From Xanthobacteraceae bacterium (GTDB taxonomy: Bacteria; Pseudomonadota; Alphaproteobacteria; Rhizobiales; Xanthobacteraceae), in the NCBI GenBank assembly GCA_030037895.1, contig JASHPW010000064.1, positions 1-64,000 of the forward strand: a DNA stretch of 64,000 nt, given 5' to 3'. The translations under genes and the position numbers were made by a program. The notes below the pieces were generated by a model. That model did not search any database and was not told the DNA's origin. It saw nothing but the letters and a program-made list of their open reading frames with translations. The number at the start of each line of letters is the position of its first letter. Positions within the stretch are counted from its first letter, which is position 1. Of the stretch, positions 10,336 to 21,562 are shown in pieces.

Positions 10336-11316
10336 TTAGAACGTCAACCGCGCCGAGACGACCAAATTGTTTTGGGTGACGGGATTGCTCGATACCGCGA
10401 ACTGATAGCCCACGCCGAAGATCAGGTTTTGGCGTGGCGCCAGCGCGAAGCGGCCGAAAATGATGCCCGGCGTGAGCAAGACCTGACTCAAACCGACATG
10501 CTCGCCGTTCGGCCAGTACTCGTAATTGACCTCCAATTCCGGCCAGAAATACTGCATGAAATGATATTGGAAGGTGGTATTCCACAGTACCGGATCGCCG
10601 AAATTCTTCAGATTCGTGGAAGCCGAGTCGCCGCCCGCCTCAAGTGCAGCGACTCCATATTGCTCGCTGACCGTCATTTGAATATCGAAATCGCCCCACC
10701 CTTTGCCGAACGCCAGGGTCGGCTGCAGGGTATCGACATTGGTTGAGATTTTACCGCTGGTGCCGAGCGCCTCCGTCTCCTGCAGGAAGGCGGTCACGAT
10801 ATAATTGCCGTTTTGCTCGTTCGCGGAGATCAAGCGGTATTTGGCAAGAAACGTCGGCCAGTCGCCGGCGCCCTGTGCGAAGCCCTTGGGGCCATCGGCG
10901 ATCTCGAGCGGCGGAGCCCCCACGATCACTTCGACATTGTAGAAGGGGATGAACTCTACCCTGGTGCCGCCGGGTCCGCCGTAATTTAAGATGTGCTGGC
11001 CGTTCCCTTGGCTGCCGGTCCCGTTTTGCTGGTCGTAGAAGTCCCAGCGCAACTCTTGCTCGAGGCGCGGGGTGACGGTCACCAGAGGGGTCATCCAGTG
11101 CGGCTGCGCCGCTTGGCTTTCCGTCACCATGTCGAGCCACGATTGATATGTGGCCGGGTCGATGACATCGGCCCGCGCGGCGAGCGGCGCCAGCGCAACG
11201 GCCAATCCGGCAACGGAGCACCGTAACCCGTGAGCGATGACGGTCCGTGCGGTCCGTGCGGTCCCTCCGCGCCGGGCCGACGTCGGATGACGCTTACTCT
11301 TGTGCTGGTTTGTCAC
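10336..11316 (-). CDS. Exported outer-membrane beta-barrel hypothetical protein
   Basis: GTG start at 11316 after GGAGGGGGTGGGTC; signal-like region AGLAVALAPLAARA; C-terminal ...NLVVSARLTF typical of barrels. Confidence 0.65.
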   Translation of the reverse strand: MTNQHKSKRHPTSARRGGTARTARTVIAHGLRCSVAGLAVALAPLAARADVIDPATYQSWLDMVTESQAAQPHWMTPLVTVTPRLEQELRWDFYDQQNGTGSQGNGQHILNYGGPGGTRVEFIPFYNVEVIVGAPPLEIADGPKGFAQGAGDWPTFLAKYRLISANEQNGNYIVTAFLQETEALGTSGKISTNVDTLQPTLAFGKGWGDFDIQMTVSEQYGVAALEAGGDSASTNLKNFGDPVLWNTTFQYHFMQYFWPELEVNYEYWPNGEHVGLSQVLLTPGIIFGRFALAPRQNLIFGVGYQFAVSSNPVTQNNLVVSARLTF

Positions 11317-11482
11317 GACCCACCCCCTCCCCGATGTATATAGTAGAATATAACGATACCAGCAGCCGTTGGCGCCGCTGTCAATATATTGTCGCTCGAT
11401 CAGGCGCCGAAGTCGGCCGATGTGACATTGCGGCAACACGTGCCTCCCCGCTTCAAGCCGCAACTCCACCGGTGGGGCTATT

Positions 11483-12061
11483 TCAAAGCCCGCTACCACC
11501 TTCGGGCGCCAGGGCCGGCGCATAGTCCGGCGGCACTTGGAAAAGCTCCGCCGGCTGGCGGCCGTAGCGCACCGCGAGCGCCTGCATCACGGTCTTGCCG
11601 TCGATGACGCCGCGGAGCAGCACGCCGTCCGTTGTGACGCACAAGCCGCGCGCTTGCGTATCCTCGGTCCATGACCATTCGACGCAGCGCAGCCCGGCCA
11701 CGACGGACTCGCCGCCGCGTTTGAGTGCCGCGCCGTCATCCGACTCCATGAGCTGGCGCGGCGCGCCCTCCAATTTCCGATAGGTGCGGTTTGCCGGACT
11801 GAGCAGCGTGATCTCGTTCGCTTTGCGGTCGAAGATCGTGGTCGATTTGTCGGGGCCGTCGACGCGCTCCAGGCGCTCGCCGGCCGACCAGCGCACGCGC
11901 TCGCGGATCGTGAGCTTCTCCGGCCGGGTCACGTCGTAGGTGATATCCACGTCGCGGGTCGGAACGAGCTGCGGGCGTTCTTCGGCACGGAGCGGCGATC
12001 CGGCGAGCAGCAGGGCAAGGGCGGCGCTTTGTGGCAAGCGGCGCAGATAGCTGAGCGGCAT
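11483..12061 (-). CDS. Exported hypothetical protein
   Basis: Signal peptide LALLLAGSPLRA, coherent 192-aa ORF (LVPTRDVDITYDVTRPEKLTIRERVRWSAGERLERVD). Confidence 0.6.
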   Translation of the reverse strand: MPLSYLRRLPQSAALALLLAGSPLRAEERPQLVPTRDVDITYDVTRPEKLTIRERVRWSAGERLERVDGPDKSTTIFDRKANEITLLSPANRTYRKLEGAPRQLMESDDGAALKRGGESVVAGLRCVEWSWTEDTQARGLCVTTDGVLLRGVIDGKTVMQALAVRYGRQPAELFQVPPDYAPALAPEGGSGL

Positions 12062-12211
12062 ATCCGCATAATACGGTGCTGGCGGTTTGGTTCAATCCAA
12101 CCTATGTGAGCGCGGCGGTTACGCGGCCTCTCCAATTCGGATAAATTGCGGCGCCGGCTTGGCGCCTGTCTGATTCCCGAGCGCCTTGTTGATCCGCGGG
12201 AGACCATTGAC

Positions 12212-15200
12212 GTGTGGATCGTCCGAATCGCGCTGCGGCGGCCCTACACCTTCGTCGTCTTCGCCGTCCTCATTGCGATCTTCGGCACGCTGGCGGCGTT
12301 GCGGGCCCCGATCGACATTTTCCCGAACATCAACATTCCGGTGGTCAGCGTCGTGTGGAGCTATAATGGGCTTTTGCCCAACGACATGTCCGGCCGCATC
12401 ATCTACTATTACGAACGCACGCTAACCTCCCAGGTCGGCGACATCGAGCACCTCGAATCGCAATCGCTGACCGGCTACGGGGTGGTCAAGATCTTCTTTC
12501 AGCCGAACGTCAACGTCGCCGCTGCCGTGGCGCAGGTGACGGCCGCCTCGCAGACGGTGCTCAAGTGGCTGCCGCCCGGCATCAACCCGCCCTACGTGCT
12601 GAGCTACAATGCTTCGAGCGTGCCGATTCTGCAGCTCGCTTTGTCGAGCAAAAAGCTGCACCAGGCGCGGTTGTTCGATCTCGGACAGAACTTCATCCGG
12701 CCGCAGCTCGCCACCGTCGCCGGCGCGGCGATTCCCTCGCCCTATGGCGGCAAGATTCTGCAGGTTCAGGTCGATCTCGACCAGCAGGCGATGCAGGCCC
12801 ACGGCATATCGGCCGACGACGTGGTCAACACCATCTCGGCACAGAACCTGGTCCTGCCGGCGGGCGACCAGAAGTTAGGCAAGTTCGACTGGAACGTCGC
12901 GCTCAATGCCAGCCCCACTCTGCTGGAAAAAATAAACGATCTGCCGGTCAAAAAGGTCAACGGCACGATCATCTATCTGCGCGATGTTGCCTATGTGCAT
13001 CCCGGCTCGCCGCCGCAGACCAACCTGGTCCGCGTCAACGGATCGCACGCGGTGCTGATGACGATCCTCAAAGCCGGCGCGGCCTCGACGCTCAGCATCA
13101 TCGACGGAATCAAGTCCTTGCTGCCGCGGGTCGAGGAGAGCATGCCGCCAAGCCTCAACCTGCATGCCGTCGGCGACCAGTCGATCTTCGTCAAGGCGGC
13201 CGTTTTTGCCGTCGTCCGCGAGGCCGCGCTTGCCGCCCTGCTGGTCGGCGTGATGATCCTCCTCTTCCTCGGCAACTGGCGTTCGACGGTCATCATCCTC
13301 GTCGAGATTCCGCTCGCCATCCTGTTCTCGCTGACCGCCATGTCCTGGCTCGGCGAGACGATCAACGTCATGACGCTCGGCGGCCTTGCTCTCGCCGTCG
13401 GCATCCTGGTCGACGACGGAACCGTCACCATCGAGAACATCAATTACCATCTGGAGCAGGGCAAGGCGATCGAGCCGGCGATCATGGACGGCGCGCAGCA
13501 GATCGTCATCCCCGCCTTCGTCACGCTGCTGTGCCTGTGCATCGTCTTCGTCCCCATGTTCCAGCTCGGCGGCGTCGCCGGATACCTGTTCCGGCCGCTC
13601 GGCGAGGCCGTGGTCTTCGCGCTCATCGGCTCGTTCTTGCTGTCGCGCACGCTCGTTCCGACCATGGCCAACTACCTCATGCGCGGCCAGCATGGCGGAC
13701 ACGGTCATTCGCGGCCCGACGGCTCGGCGCCGTCGCGGCGGTCGCGCAATCCATTGAAGCGCGTCCAGCAGGCCTTCGACGATCGCTTCGGACGCGTGCG
13801 CGCGCGCTATCGGTCGCTGCTGGCGCTGGCGCTGGCTTCGCCGAAGATTTTCATCGGCGGCTTCCTCCTGTGCGTCCTACTCTCCTTCGGCCTCTGGCCG
13901 TTTCTCGGCGAGAACTTCTTCCCGGCGGTCGATTCCGGGCAGATCCTGATGCACATTCGCGCCCAGCCGGGCACGCGCATCGAGGAGACGGCGCGTCTGT
14001 TCGACCTCGTCGAACAGACCGTCCGCCAGACGATCCCGCCCAACCAGCTCGACAACATCGTCGACAATATCGGCCTGCCGTTTTCCGGCATCAACATGGC
14101 GTATCAGAACACCGGGACGATCGGCCCGGCTGACGGCGATACCCTGATCACGCTCAAGGAGGGTCATGCGCCGACCGACGCCTTCATCAAACAGCTTCGC
14201 ACCACATTGCCGCAGAAGTTTCCGGGAGCGACCTTCTCGTTCCTGCCGGCCGATATCGTTTCGCAAATCCTCAATTTCGGCCTGCCGGCGCCGATCGACG
14301 TGCAGGTCATCGGCAACAACCAGGAGGCCAATTACGCCTATGCGACGAACCTGCTCAAGCGCATCCGTACCGTGCCCGGCATCGCCGATTTGCGCATCCA
14401 GCAGGTGTTCAACTACCCGCAGATCAACGTGAACGTCGATCGGACGCTGGCCGGCGAGGTCGGATTGACGCAGCGCGACGTCGCCGACAGCCTGTTGGTG
14501 ACGTTGTCGGGCAGCGGCCAAGTGAAGCCGAATTTCTGGTTGAACACGGAGAACGGCGTCTCCTACCCGATCGTCGCCCAGATGCCGCAATACCGCATCG
14601 ACACAATGTCGGACCTCGCCAACGTGCCGGTCACGTCGTCGACGACGAAAGCGCCGCAATATCTGGGCGGCCTCGCGCGCATCACCCCGGGGCCGAGCCC
14701 GGGCGTCGTTTCGCACTACAACGTGCAGCCGGTGATCGATCTCTACGGGTCCGTTCAGGAGCGCGACCTCGGCGCCGTCGCCGGCGACATCAATCGCATC
14801 CTCGCACAAACCCGCAAGGACTTGCCCCGCGGCTCTTATGTGGCGCTGAGCGGGCAGGTTCACACGATGACGACCGCCTACGACCAATTGTATTTCGGTC
14901 TCGCCGGCGCCATCGTTCTCATTTACCTGGTGATCGTGGTCAATTTCCAATCCTGGCTCGACCCCTTCATCATCATCACCGCATTGCCGGGGGCGCTGGC
15001 CGGCATCGTCTGGATGCTGTTCATGACCGGGACCACGTTGTCGGTCCCGGCGCTCACCGGCGCCATCATGTGCATGGGCATCGCCACGGCCAACAGCATC
15101 CTGCTCGTGAGCTTCGCGCGCGAAGGTTTGGCGGCGGGCCTCGATGCGGGGGCGGCGGCGCTCGAGGCCGGCTTCACCCGCTTTCGACCGGTGCTGATGA

Positions 15201-15415
15201 CCGCGCTCGCCATGATCATCGGCATGGTGCCGATGGCGTTTGCGCTCGGCGAGGGCGGCGAGCAGAATGCCCCGCTCGGCCGCGCCGTCATCGGCGGCCT
15301 GCTGGTGGCGACGGTGGCGACCCTGTTCTTCGTCCCGACCGTTTTCAGCGTACTGCACTCCCGGCGCGAGCAAGGCGCTGCGCCGGAACCCCCGCAGCCC
15401 GAACCGATTGCCTGA
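12212..15415 (+). CDS. RND efflux transporter permease (AcrB/hydrophobe family)
   Basis: RRPYTFVVFAVLIAIFGTLAALRAPIDIFPNINIPVVSVVW; ILVDDGTVTIENI TM4 motif; GIATANSILLVSFAREG; ORF track opens at 12146 but GTG at 12212 fits the family N-terminus. Confidence 0.93.
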   Translation: MWIVRIALRRPYTFVVFAVLIAIFGTLAALRAPIDIFPNINIPVVSVVWSYNGLLPNDMSGRIIYYYERTLTSQVGDIEHLESQSLTGYGVVKIFFQPNVNVAAAVAQVTAASQTVLKWLPPGINPPYVLSYNASSVPILQLALSSKKLHQARLFDLGQNFIRPQLATVAGAAIPSPYGGKILQVQVDLDQQAMQAHGISADDVVNTISAQNLVLPAGDQKLGKFDWNVALNASPTLLEKINDLPVKKVNGTIIYLRDVAYVHPGSPPQTNLVRVNGSHAVLMTILKAGAASTLSIIDGIKSLLPRVEESMPPSLNLHAVGDQSIFVKAAVFAVVREAALAALLVGVMILLFLGNWRSTVIILVEIPLAILFSLTAMSWLGETINVMTLGGLALAVGILVDDGTVTIENINYHLEQGKAIEPAIMDGAQQIVIPAFVTLLCLCIVFVPMFQLGGVAGYLFRPLGEAVVFALIGSFLLSRTLVPTMANYLMRGQHGGHGHSRPDGSAPSRRSRNPLKRVQQAFDDRFGRVRARYRSLLALALASPKIFIGGFLLCVLLSFGLWPFLGENFFPAVDSGQILMHIRAQPGTRIEETARLFDLVEQTVRQTIPPNQLDNIVDNIGLPFSGINMAYQNTGTIGPADGDTLITLKEGHAPTDAFIKQLRTTLPQKFPGATFSFLPADIVSQILNFGLPAPIDVQVIGNNQEANYAYATNLLKRIRTVPGIADLRIQQVFNYPQINVNVDRTLAGEVGLTQRDVADSLLVTLSGSGQVKPNFWLNTENGVSYPIVAQMPQYRIDTMSDLANVPVTSSTTKAPQYLGGLARITPGPSPGVVSHYNVQPVIDLYGSVQERDLGAVAGDINRILAQTRKDLPRGSYVALSGQVHTMTTAYDQLYFGLAGAIVLIYLVIVVNFQSWLDPFIIITALPGALAGIVWMLFMTGTTLSVPALTGAIMCMGIATANSILLVSFAREGLAAGLDAGAAALEAGFTRFRPVLMTALAMIIGMVPMAFALGEGGEQNAPLGRAVIGGLLVATVATLFFVPTVFSVLHSRREQGAAPEPPQPEPIA

Positions 15416-15428
15416 CCGGGAGCAACGA

Positions 15429-16742
15429 ATGGGCGCCGAAGATCACAAGGTCCCGCACGCGTCGGCGCCGATGCCGCCGCCGCGGAACCTGCGTCGAATC
15501 GGGGTGATCGCCGTCGTCGTCGCGCTCGTCATCGCGGTGTTCGGAGTCCTGCAGCGCCGCAGCCACGAGGCCGAGGTGGCGCATTGGACCTCGGAGCAGG
15601 CCATCCCGACCGTCGCCGTCATCGCGCCGCGGCCGGGCGGCACCAGACAACCTCTGGTGCTACCGGGCACCGTGCGGGCCTGGTACGAGGCGCCGATCTA
15701 CGCCCGGGTCAACGGCTACCTGAAGAACTGGTACTTCGATTACGGCGCCCACGTGAAGAAAGGCGACCTCCTCGCCGAGATCGACGCGCCCGATCTCGAT
15801 GCGCAATTGGCCGCGGCGCAGGCCAAGCTGAATTCGGCGCACGCAGTGGTCAAAGTCAGGCAAGCCGAACGCCAGTTCGCCCAATCAACCTACGAGCGTT
15901 GGCGGGATTCGCCCAAGGGCGTGGTCTCGGTGCAGGAGCAGGAGAGCAAACAGGCTGACTACAACAGCGCCGCGGCGCGCCTCAACGCCGCCGAGGCGGA
16001 AGTCGCCGCCGACCAGGGCGACGTCGCCCGTCTGCAGGCGCTGGAAGATTACAAAAGGATCACCGCGCCGTTCGACGGCGTCGTGACCGCGCGCGAGACC
16101 GACATCGGCGCCCTCATCAACGCCGGCAGCGGCACCGGCGGCGGCAGCGGACCCGAACTGTTCCGCGTCGCCGACATTCACCAGATGCGGATCTACGTGC
16201 AGGTGCCGCAGCAATTGTCCGCGAACATTCATCCCGGGCTGACCGCCGATCTGCATCTGCCGCAATATCGGGACAAGACCTTCAAGGCGACCGTCGCCAC
16301 CACGTCGAGCGCCATCAACACCAGCGCGCGGACTCTGCTGGTGGAGCTCCACGCCGAGAATCCGGACCACTTGCTGCAGCCGGGCGCCTACGCCGAGGTC
16401 GATTTCAAGCTGCCGGGCAATCCCGACGTCGTCCGCATACCGACGAGCGCGCTCGTTTTCCGCCAGCACGGAATGGAAGTCGCCACCGTCGGCCCGGGCG
16501 ACAAAATCGAGCTCAAGCCGGTCACGCTCGGACGCAATCTCGGCACCGAGGTCGAGGTTGTGAAGGGGCTGACGCTTTCCGACCGGGTGGTGAACAGCCC
16601 TCCGGATTCGCTCGCTGCCGGCGACGTTGTGCGCATCGCGGGTCAGGCGGGTCCCGGCAGCGGCAACGCCGGACAGTCGGCTAATCCGGCCTCGACCAAC
16701 GAGGACGTGGCGGCGGCGCCGCCGGATTCAAAACAGCATTGA
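15429..16742 (+). CDS. RND efflux periplasmic adaptor (membrane fusion protein)
   Basis: Start MGAEDHKVPHAS, lipoyl-like VNGYLKNWYFDYGAHVKKGDLLAEIDAPDLDAQLAAAQAKL, RITAPFDGVVTARETDIG. Confidence 0.9.
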   Translation: MGAEDHKVPHASAPMPPPRNLRRIGVIAVVVALVIAVFGVLQRRSHEAEVAHWTSEQAIPTVAVIAPRPGGTRQPLVLPGTVRAWYEAPIYARVNGYLKNWYFDYGAHVKKGDLLAEIDAPDLDAQLAAAQAKLNSAHAVVKVRQAERQFAQSTYERWRDSPKGVVSVQEQESKQADYNSAAARLNAAEAEVAADQGDVARLQALEDYKRITAPFDGVVTARETDIGALINAGSGTGGGSGPELFRVADIHQMRIYVQVPQQLSANIHPGLTADLHLPQYRDKTFKATVATTSSAINTSARTLLVELHAENPDHLLQPGAYAEVDFKLPGNPDVVRIPTSALVFRQHGMEVATVGPGDKIELKPVTLGRNLGTEVEVVKGLTLSDRVVNSPPDSLAAGDVVRIAGQAGPGSGNAGQSANPASTNEDVAAAPPDSKQH

Positions 16743-16827
16743 CGGACGCAAGACGCGGGGACCAGTGCAGTGCGTGGCCGTCTGGCCCGCATGGCTGACG
16801 CTCGCCACCGGTCGTGCACGCGGCGAC

Positions 16828-17253
16828 CTAAATCCCCTCTCCGCCTCCCGGATTGCTGGAGACATTCACGCGGAAATGCTGGAGCTGCTTGCGGCCGCCG
16901 CTCAGGCTTATCTCCAGCTCAAATTCGTCGGTACCGTTGAAATTCGCCGCGGCGCGGTAAAAAGCGACGAAGGCCGGCACTTCGGTGGCGAGGCACTGCT
17001 TGAAATTGGTGGCCTTGAGGGTGGCGCGCTTGACGCGCACGGCGCCGTGCGCCGGCGGGACCAGGAGGCGAATCGCCGGCAGCGGGCCGGACGTGCAGTC
17101 CGGCCGGATCGTCGTATAGATGCCGACGCGCACGTCGTGCCCGGGCGCCGCCTTGACCTGGCGTTCGACGAGACCGCCCTGCGCGCCGGCGTCGAGCACG
17201 GACGCGCATAGCAGCGCGGCAGCGGCGAGCCGGCATCGGATCATGGCGCGCAT
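16828..17253 (-). CDS. Exported hypothetical protein (141 aa)
   Basis: Signal peptide, coherent ORF, FNGTDEFELEISLSGGRKQLQHFRVNVS. Confidence 0.6.
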   Translation of the reverse strand: MRAMIRCRLAAAALLCASVLDAGAQGGLVERQVKAAPGHDVRVGIYTTIRPDCTSGPLPAIRLLVPPAHGAVRVKRATLKATNFKQCLATEVPAFVAFYRAAANFNGTDEFELEISLSGGRKQLQHFRVNVSSNPGGGEGI

Positions 17254-17495
17254 GGCTGACCTTTTCGTCGCAGCATCCTGCGGGCGTTCGCCGGAACCAC
17301 TACCACAAACAAGCGCAAAGCGCCCTTGCTTGTCGGCGCATCTGCGCCGTCACGCGCGACGGCTTCGCCGCCACCTCAACGTCATCGTCCGCAGCCGAGC
17401 TGCGACCACTTTTACAATATGGGAGAATGCGCTTGGATTCGGCGGATTCGGACCCGCGTTTGACGCGGAATGCCCAGAAGCATATTTCCGTGTTC

Positions 17496-17588
17496 GGAGA
17501 GGTGGCCGAGTGGCTGAAGGCGGCGGTTTGCTAAACCGTTATACGGTCTAAAGCCGTATCAAGGGTTCGAATCCCTTCCTCTCCGCCA
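17496..17588 (+). tRNA. tRNA-Ser(GCT)
   Basis: GGAGAGG acceptor pairs CCTCTCC, discriminator G, encoded CCA, class II variable arm, GGTTCGAATCC T-arm, anticodon GCT at 17530-17532. Confidence 0.97.
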
Positions 17589-17882
17589 CTTCAGAACAGG
17601 AGCTGCGAACGCCGACCCCGTTCCCGGCTAGCTGGTAACAGCGCGCAACAATCCCTTGCCATTGCCATCATCACAAGAGGCGATGAAACGAGCCAAGGCT
17701 GGTGAGGTTCGTGATTGCGGATTGCGGGCGCGCCGCTTCCGTTCCCGAGTCAAGAAGCAATCGCGCGGTGGACCGCGTACTACCGGAGCCGCTGGCTTCG
17801 TTGTGGCGTCCCCGCTGGCGGAATAGGGTCCGCCGACTTCTGAACTCGGGAGCGCCTGGCAGCGTCCCGGAACGCCGGCCGA

Positions 17883-18152
17883 TCAATGGGCGCTGAGCCA
17901 ATCGCGCGCGGCGCGCTGGGCGGCGGCAATCTCGATGTCCGACATCTGATCGGCGATCTCGCGCCGCAGCCGGATCGCCTCGGCGTTGCCCTTCGCCGCC
18001 GCCAGATTGAACCATTTGTGCGCGGAGACGAAATCAACCGGCACGTCGCGGCCGACCGAATACATTATCCCAAGCTCGAACAACATGTCGCCGGCAGCGA
18101 GTCCTTCGCCGAACGGCGCCGCATTGCTGTCGAGCATTTCCAAACGAGCCAT
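17883..18152 (-). CDS. Small Sel1-repeat protein
   Basis: LFELGIMYSVGRDVPVDFVSAHKWFNLAAAKGNAEA matches Sel1-like repeat. Confidence 0.8.
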   Translation of the reverse strand: MARLEMLDSNAAPFGEGLAAGDMLFELGIMYSVGRDVPVDFVSAHKWFNLAAAKGNAEAIRLRREIADQMSDIEIAAAQRAARDWLSAH

Positions 18153-18342
18153 GGTGCACTCCCCTGTTTACGCCTCGTCACCTCTGTCCGCGGCGGCGGC
18201 TTCGCCGGCCTTATACCCCCAGCCGACACTCCGATATTCCGCAGAACATTTGAATGGTGGTTTAAGCAATGCGATGAATCAAAGCTGAACTCGCGCCCGG
18301 CAATTGCGCGATCAAGGCAACGCGGCGTTAAGAAACCGACGC

Positions 18343-18362
18343 GCCGGCGCCGCGGCGCCGGC
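18343..18362. repeat. Perfect 20-bp palindrome
   Basis: GCCGGCGCCG|CGGCGCCGGC. Confidence 0.9.
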
Positions 18363-18439
18363 TATGCCCGGCGGGAAGTCGCTTGCAATGCCGGGGTCGT
18401 GAGTTATCCTTCCGCCCTCGCGATCAGGGGGGAAGAATC

Positions 18440-18892
18440 ATGAGCAGCTTTCGCATCGCCGCTGTCGTCGTCCTTGCCGCCGTCGGGCTTGCGCCGGTTA
18501 TGATCGCGCCCGCGCGCGCCGCCGATCCGTTCGGCACCTGGCTCACGGGAGACAAAAAGGGCAAGGTCCACATCGTCAATTGCGGCGGCGCGCTCTGCGG
18601 CAACCTCGTCTGGCTCAAGGAGCCGATCGATCCCGACACCAACAAGCCGAAGCTCGACAAGCACAATGTCGACGCGGGCAAGCAGAGCCGCCCGCTGCTC
18701 GGCGTCCCCATCGTGCTCAACATGAAGCCGAGCGGCACGCCCGACAAATGGGACGGGCAAGTCTACAACGCCGAGGACGGCAACACCTATTCGGGCTCGT
18801 TCACGCTCACCGGCGCAACCACCGCCGAATTGAAAGGCTGCGTGCTCGGCGGCCTGATCTGCAAGGCGCAGACCTGGACCAAGACGCATTGA
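18440..18892 (+). CDS. DUF2147 family exported protein
   Basis: Internal ATG after GGGGGGAAGAATC; signal peptide; GTWLTGDKKGKVHIVNCGGALCGNLVWLKEPIDPDTNKPKLD. Confidence 0.85.
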   Translation: MSSFRIAAVVVLAAVGLAPVMIAPARAADPFGTWLTGDKKGKVHIVNCGGALCGNLVWLKEPIDPDTNKPKLDKHNVDAGKQSRPLLGVPIVLNMKPSGTPDKWDGQVYNAEDGNTYSGSFTLTGATTAELKGCVLGGLICKAQTWTKTH

Positions 18893-19378
18893 TCGTCTTT
18901 CGCGTCCCCAGCGGGAGCGTCGCAGCCCGGATTGCACGGTCGCAATCCGGGCGTGATCGGCGCACCGCGCCTGCCGCCCCTTTGCCGGCGGCGGCGGTTT
19001 TCGCCTTCGACCTGGTTTGCAGGCGCGTCATTGGACGCCGGTCCGGCGGGACCGAGCAACAGCGCCGCGGTCAACGCCACGATGCCGCCCGACAGTGCGG
19101 GAACCGGCCGGCGAGACACAAGGAGGGCGTCGGCGAGAAGCCTGAGGCTCAAATCCGCCAGCGAATTCGCCGCGGCGAGGTCCGGATTGCCCGTCCCTCC
19201 TCTTCACCCGCGCGCGCTGTGCACGATCGTGAAGCTTTGAGTCTCCGTCCCGCCGACGCCCTCCATCGTCCACTGAGCCGGCGCGTCGCAAGCGATCATT
19301 GATCGACCGTCGACGGCGGCCGGCCCGTGTGACTCGATCCTCGACTCATGCGATGTCGAAGACCGACAACGGCGTTGA

Positions 19379-19453
19379 CTACTTCTTCTTCCGGCGCTTC
19401 GTCTTTTTCGCCGTCTTCTTCGCCGCTGCTTTCGTCTTTCTCTTCTTCGCCAT
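19379..19453 (-). CDS. 24-aa Lys/Arg-rich basic peptide (candidate sORF)
   Basis: Minus strand AGGAGGGCAGCA-ATG then MAKKRKTKAAAKKTAKKTKRRKKK*; strong Shine-Dalgarno with correct spacing; too short for the ORF track. Confidence 0.7.
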   Translation of the reverse strand: MAKKRKTKAAAKKTAKKTKRRKKK

Positions 19454-19734
19454 TGCTGCCCTCCTAGCCTGAGTGGATGGCGACATCGGTGCAGTGCAGT
19501 CGCGAATCGATCTGCACTACCATCCGATTACTACAGCAGGAAAAAAATAACAGTGACTCCGCTTAATTTTGTGTGTAACTGCCGCTCCCCCGCCACTCGC
19601 GCGTATCCGCATTGCACGCACCGGGAAAACTTCAGCGGCAAAAAATTTTCCGCGGCGCGATGGCACACGAAAAATCCGGAAGCTGCAGAAACACCGATGG
19701 AATGCGGATTTCTGTCACGTCGCGCTGAACATAT

Positions 19735-19756
19735 TGTGTGTGTGCGCGCGCACACA
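19735..19756. repeat. 22-bp alternating purine/pyrimidine tract containing perfect 18-bp palindrome
   Basis: TGTGTGTGTGCGCGCGCACACA; TGTGTG-CGCGCG-CACACA is self-complementary. Confidence 0.9.
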
Positions 19757-20044
19757 TCGCACGCCGTCGGCGCGCGTTTTCGCGCGCAAAGCGGCCGGCA
19801 CGGTCGGATTCACTACGACAAAAAAATTTTTAACCGAACGCCTCAGCGGGCACGTTGACGGCCTTGTCGAGGGGCAAAACGCGCGAATCAGTGCCAACCG
19901 ATTCGCGCCCGCGGCGCGTTTCGCGACCGCGCGCGGCGGCTCGCGGCGTCGCTGCGGGAGCGTTTCACGGCTCGGTTTCGCGCTTGCAGGCAGAGTGAGC
20001 TGCGTCGTTTCAATGCGCGCGCGGCGCCGCCGGGCATGCCGCGC

Positions 20045-21558
<1,514 letters not shown>

Positions 21559-21562
<4 letters not shown>

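Noticed and set aside
13877-15373. 498-aa minus-strand ORF inside the RND permease gene
   Set aside because: Antisense shadow ORF with Asp/His/Arg-rich composition.
17589-17882. Possible integrated element adjacent to tRNA-Ser
   Set aside because: No integrase, no repeat of the tRNA 3' end and no phage-like genes seen nearby.
18787-19302. Fragmentary minus-strand ORFs (e.g. MSLRLLADALLVSRRPVPALSGGIVALTAALLLG...) between the DUF2147 gene and the basic peptide
   Set aside because: Possible decayed gene, but no recognisable domain and no clear frame continuity, so not called as pseudogene.
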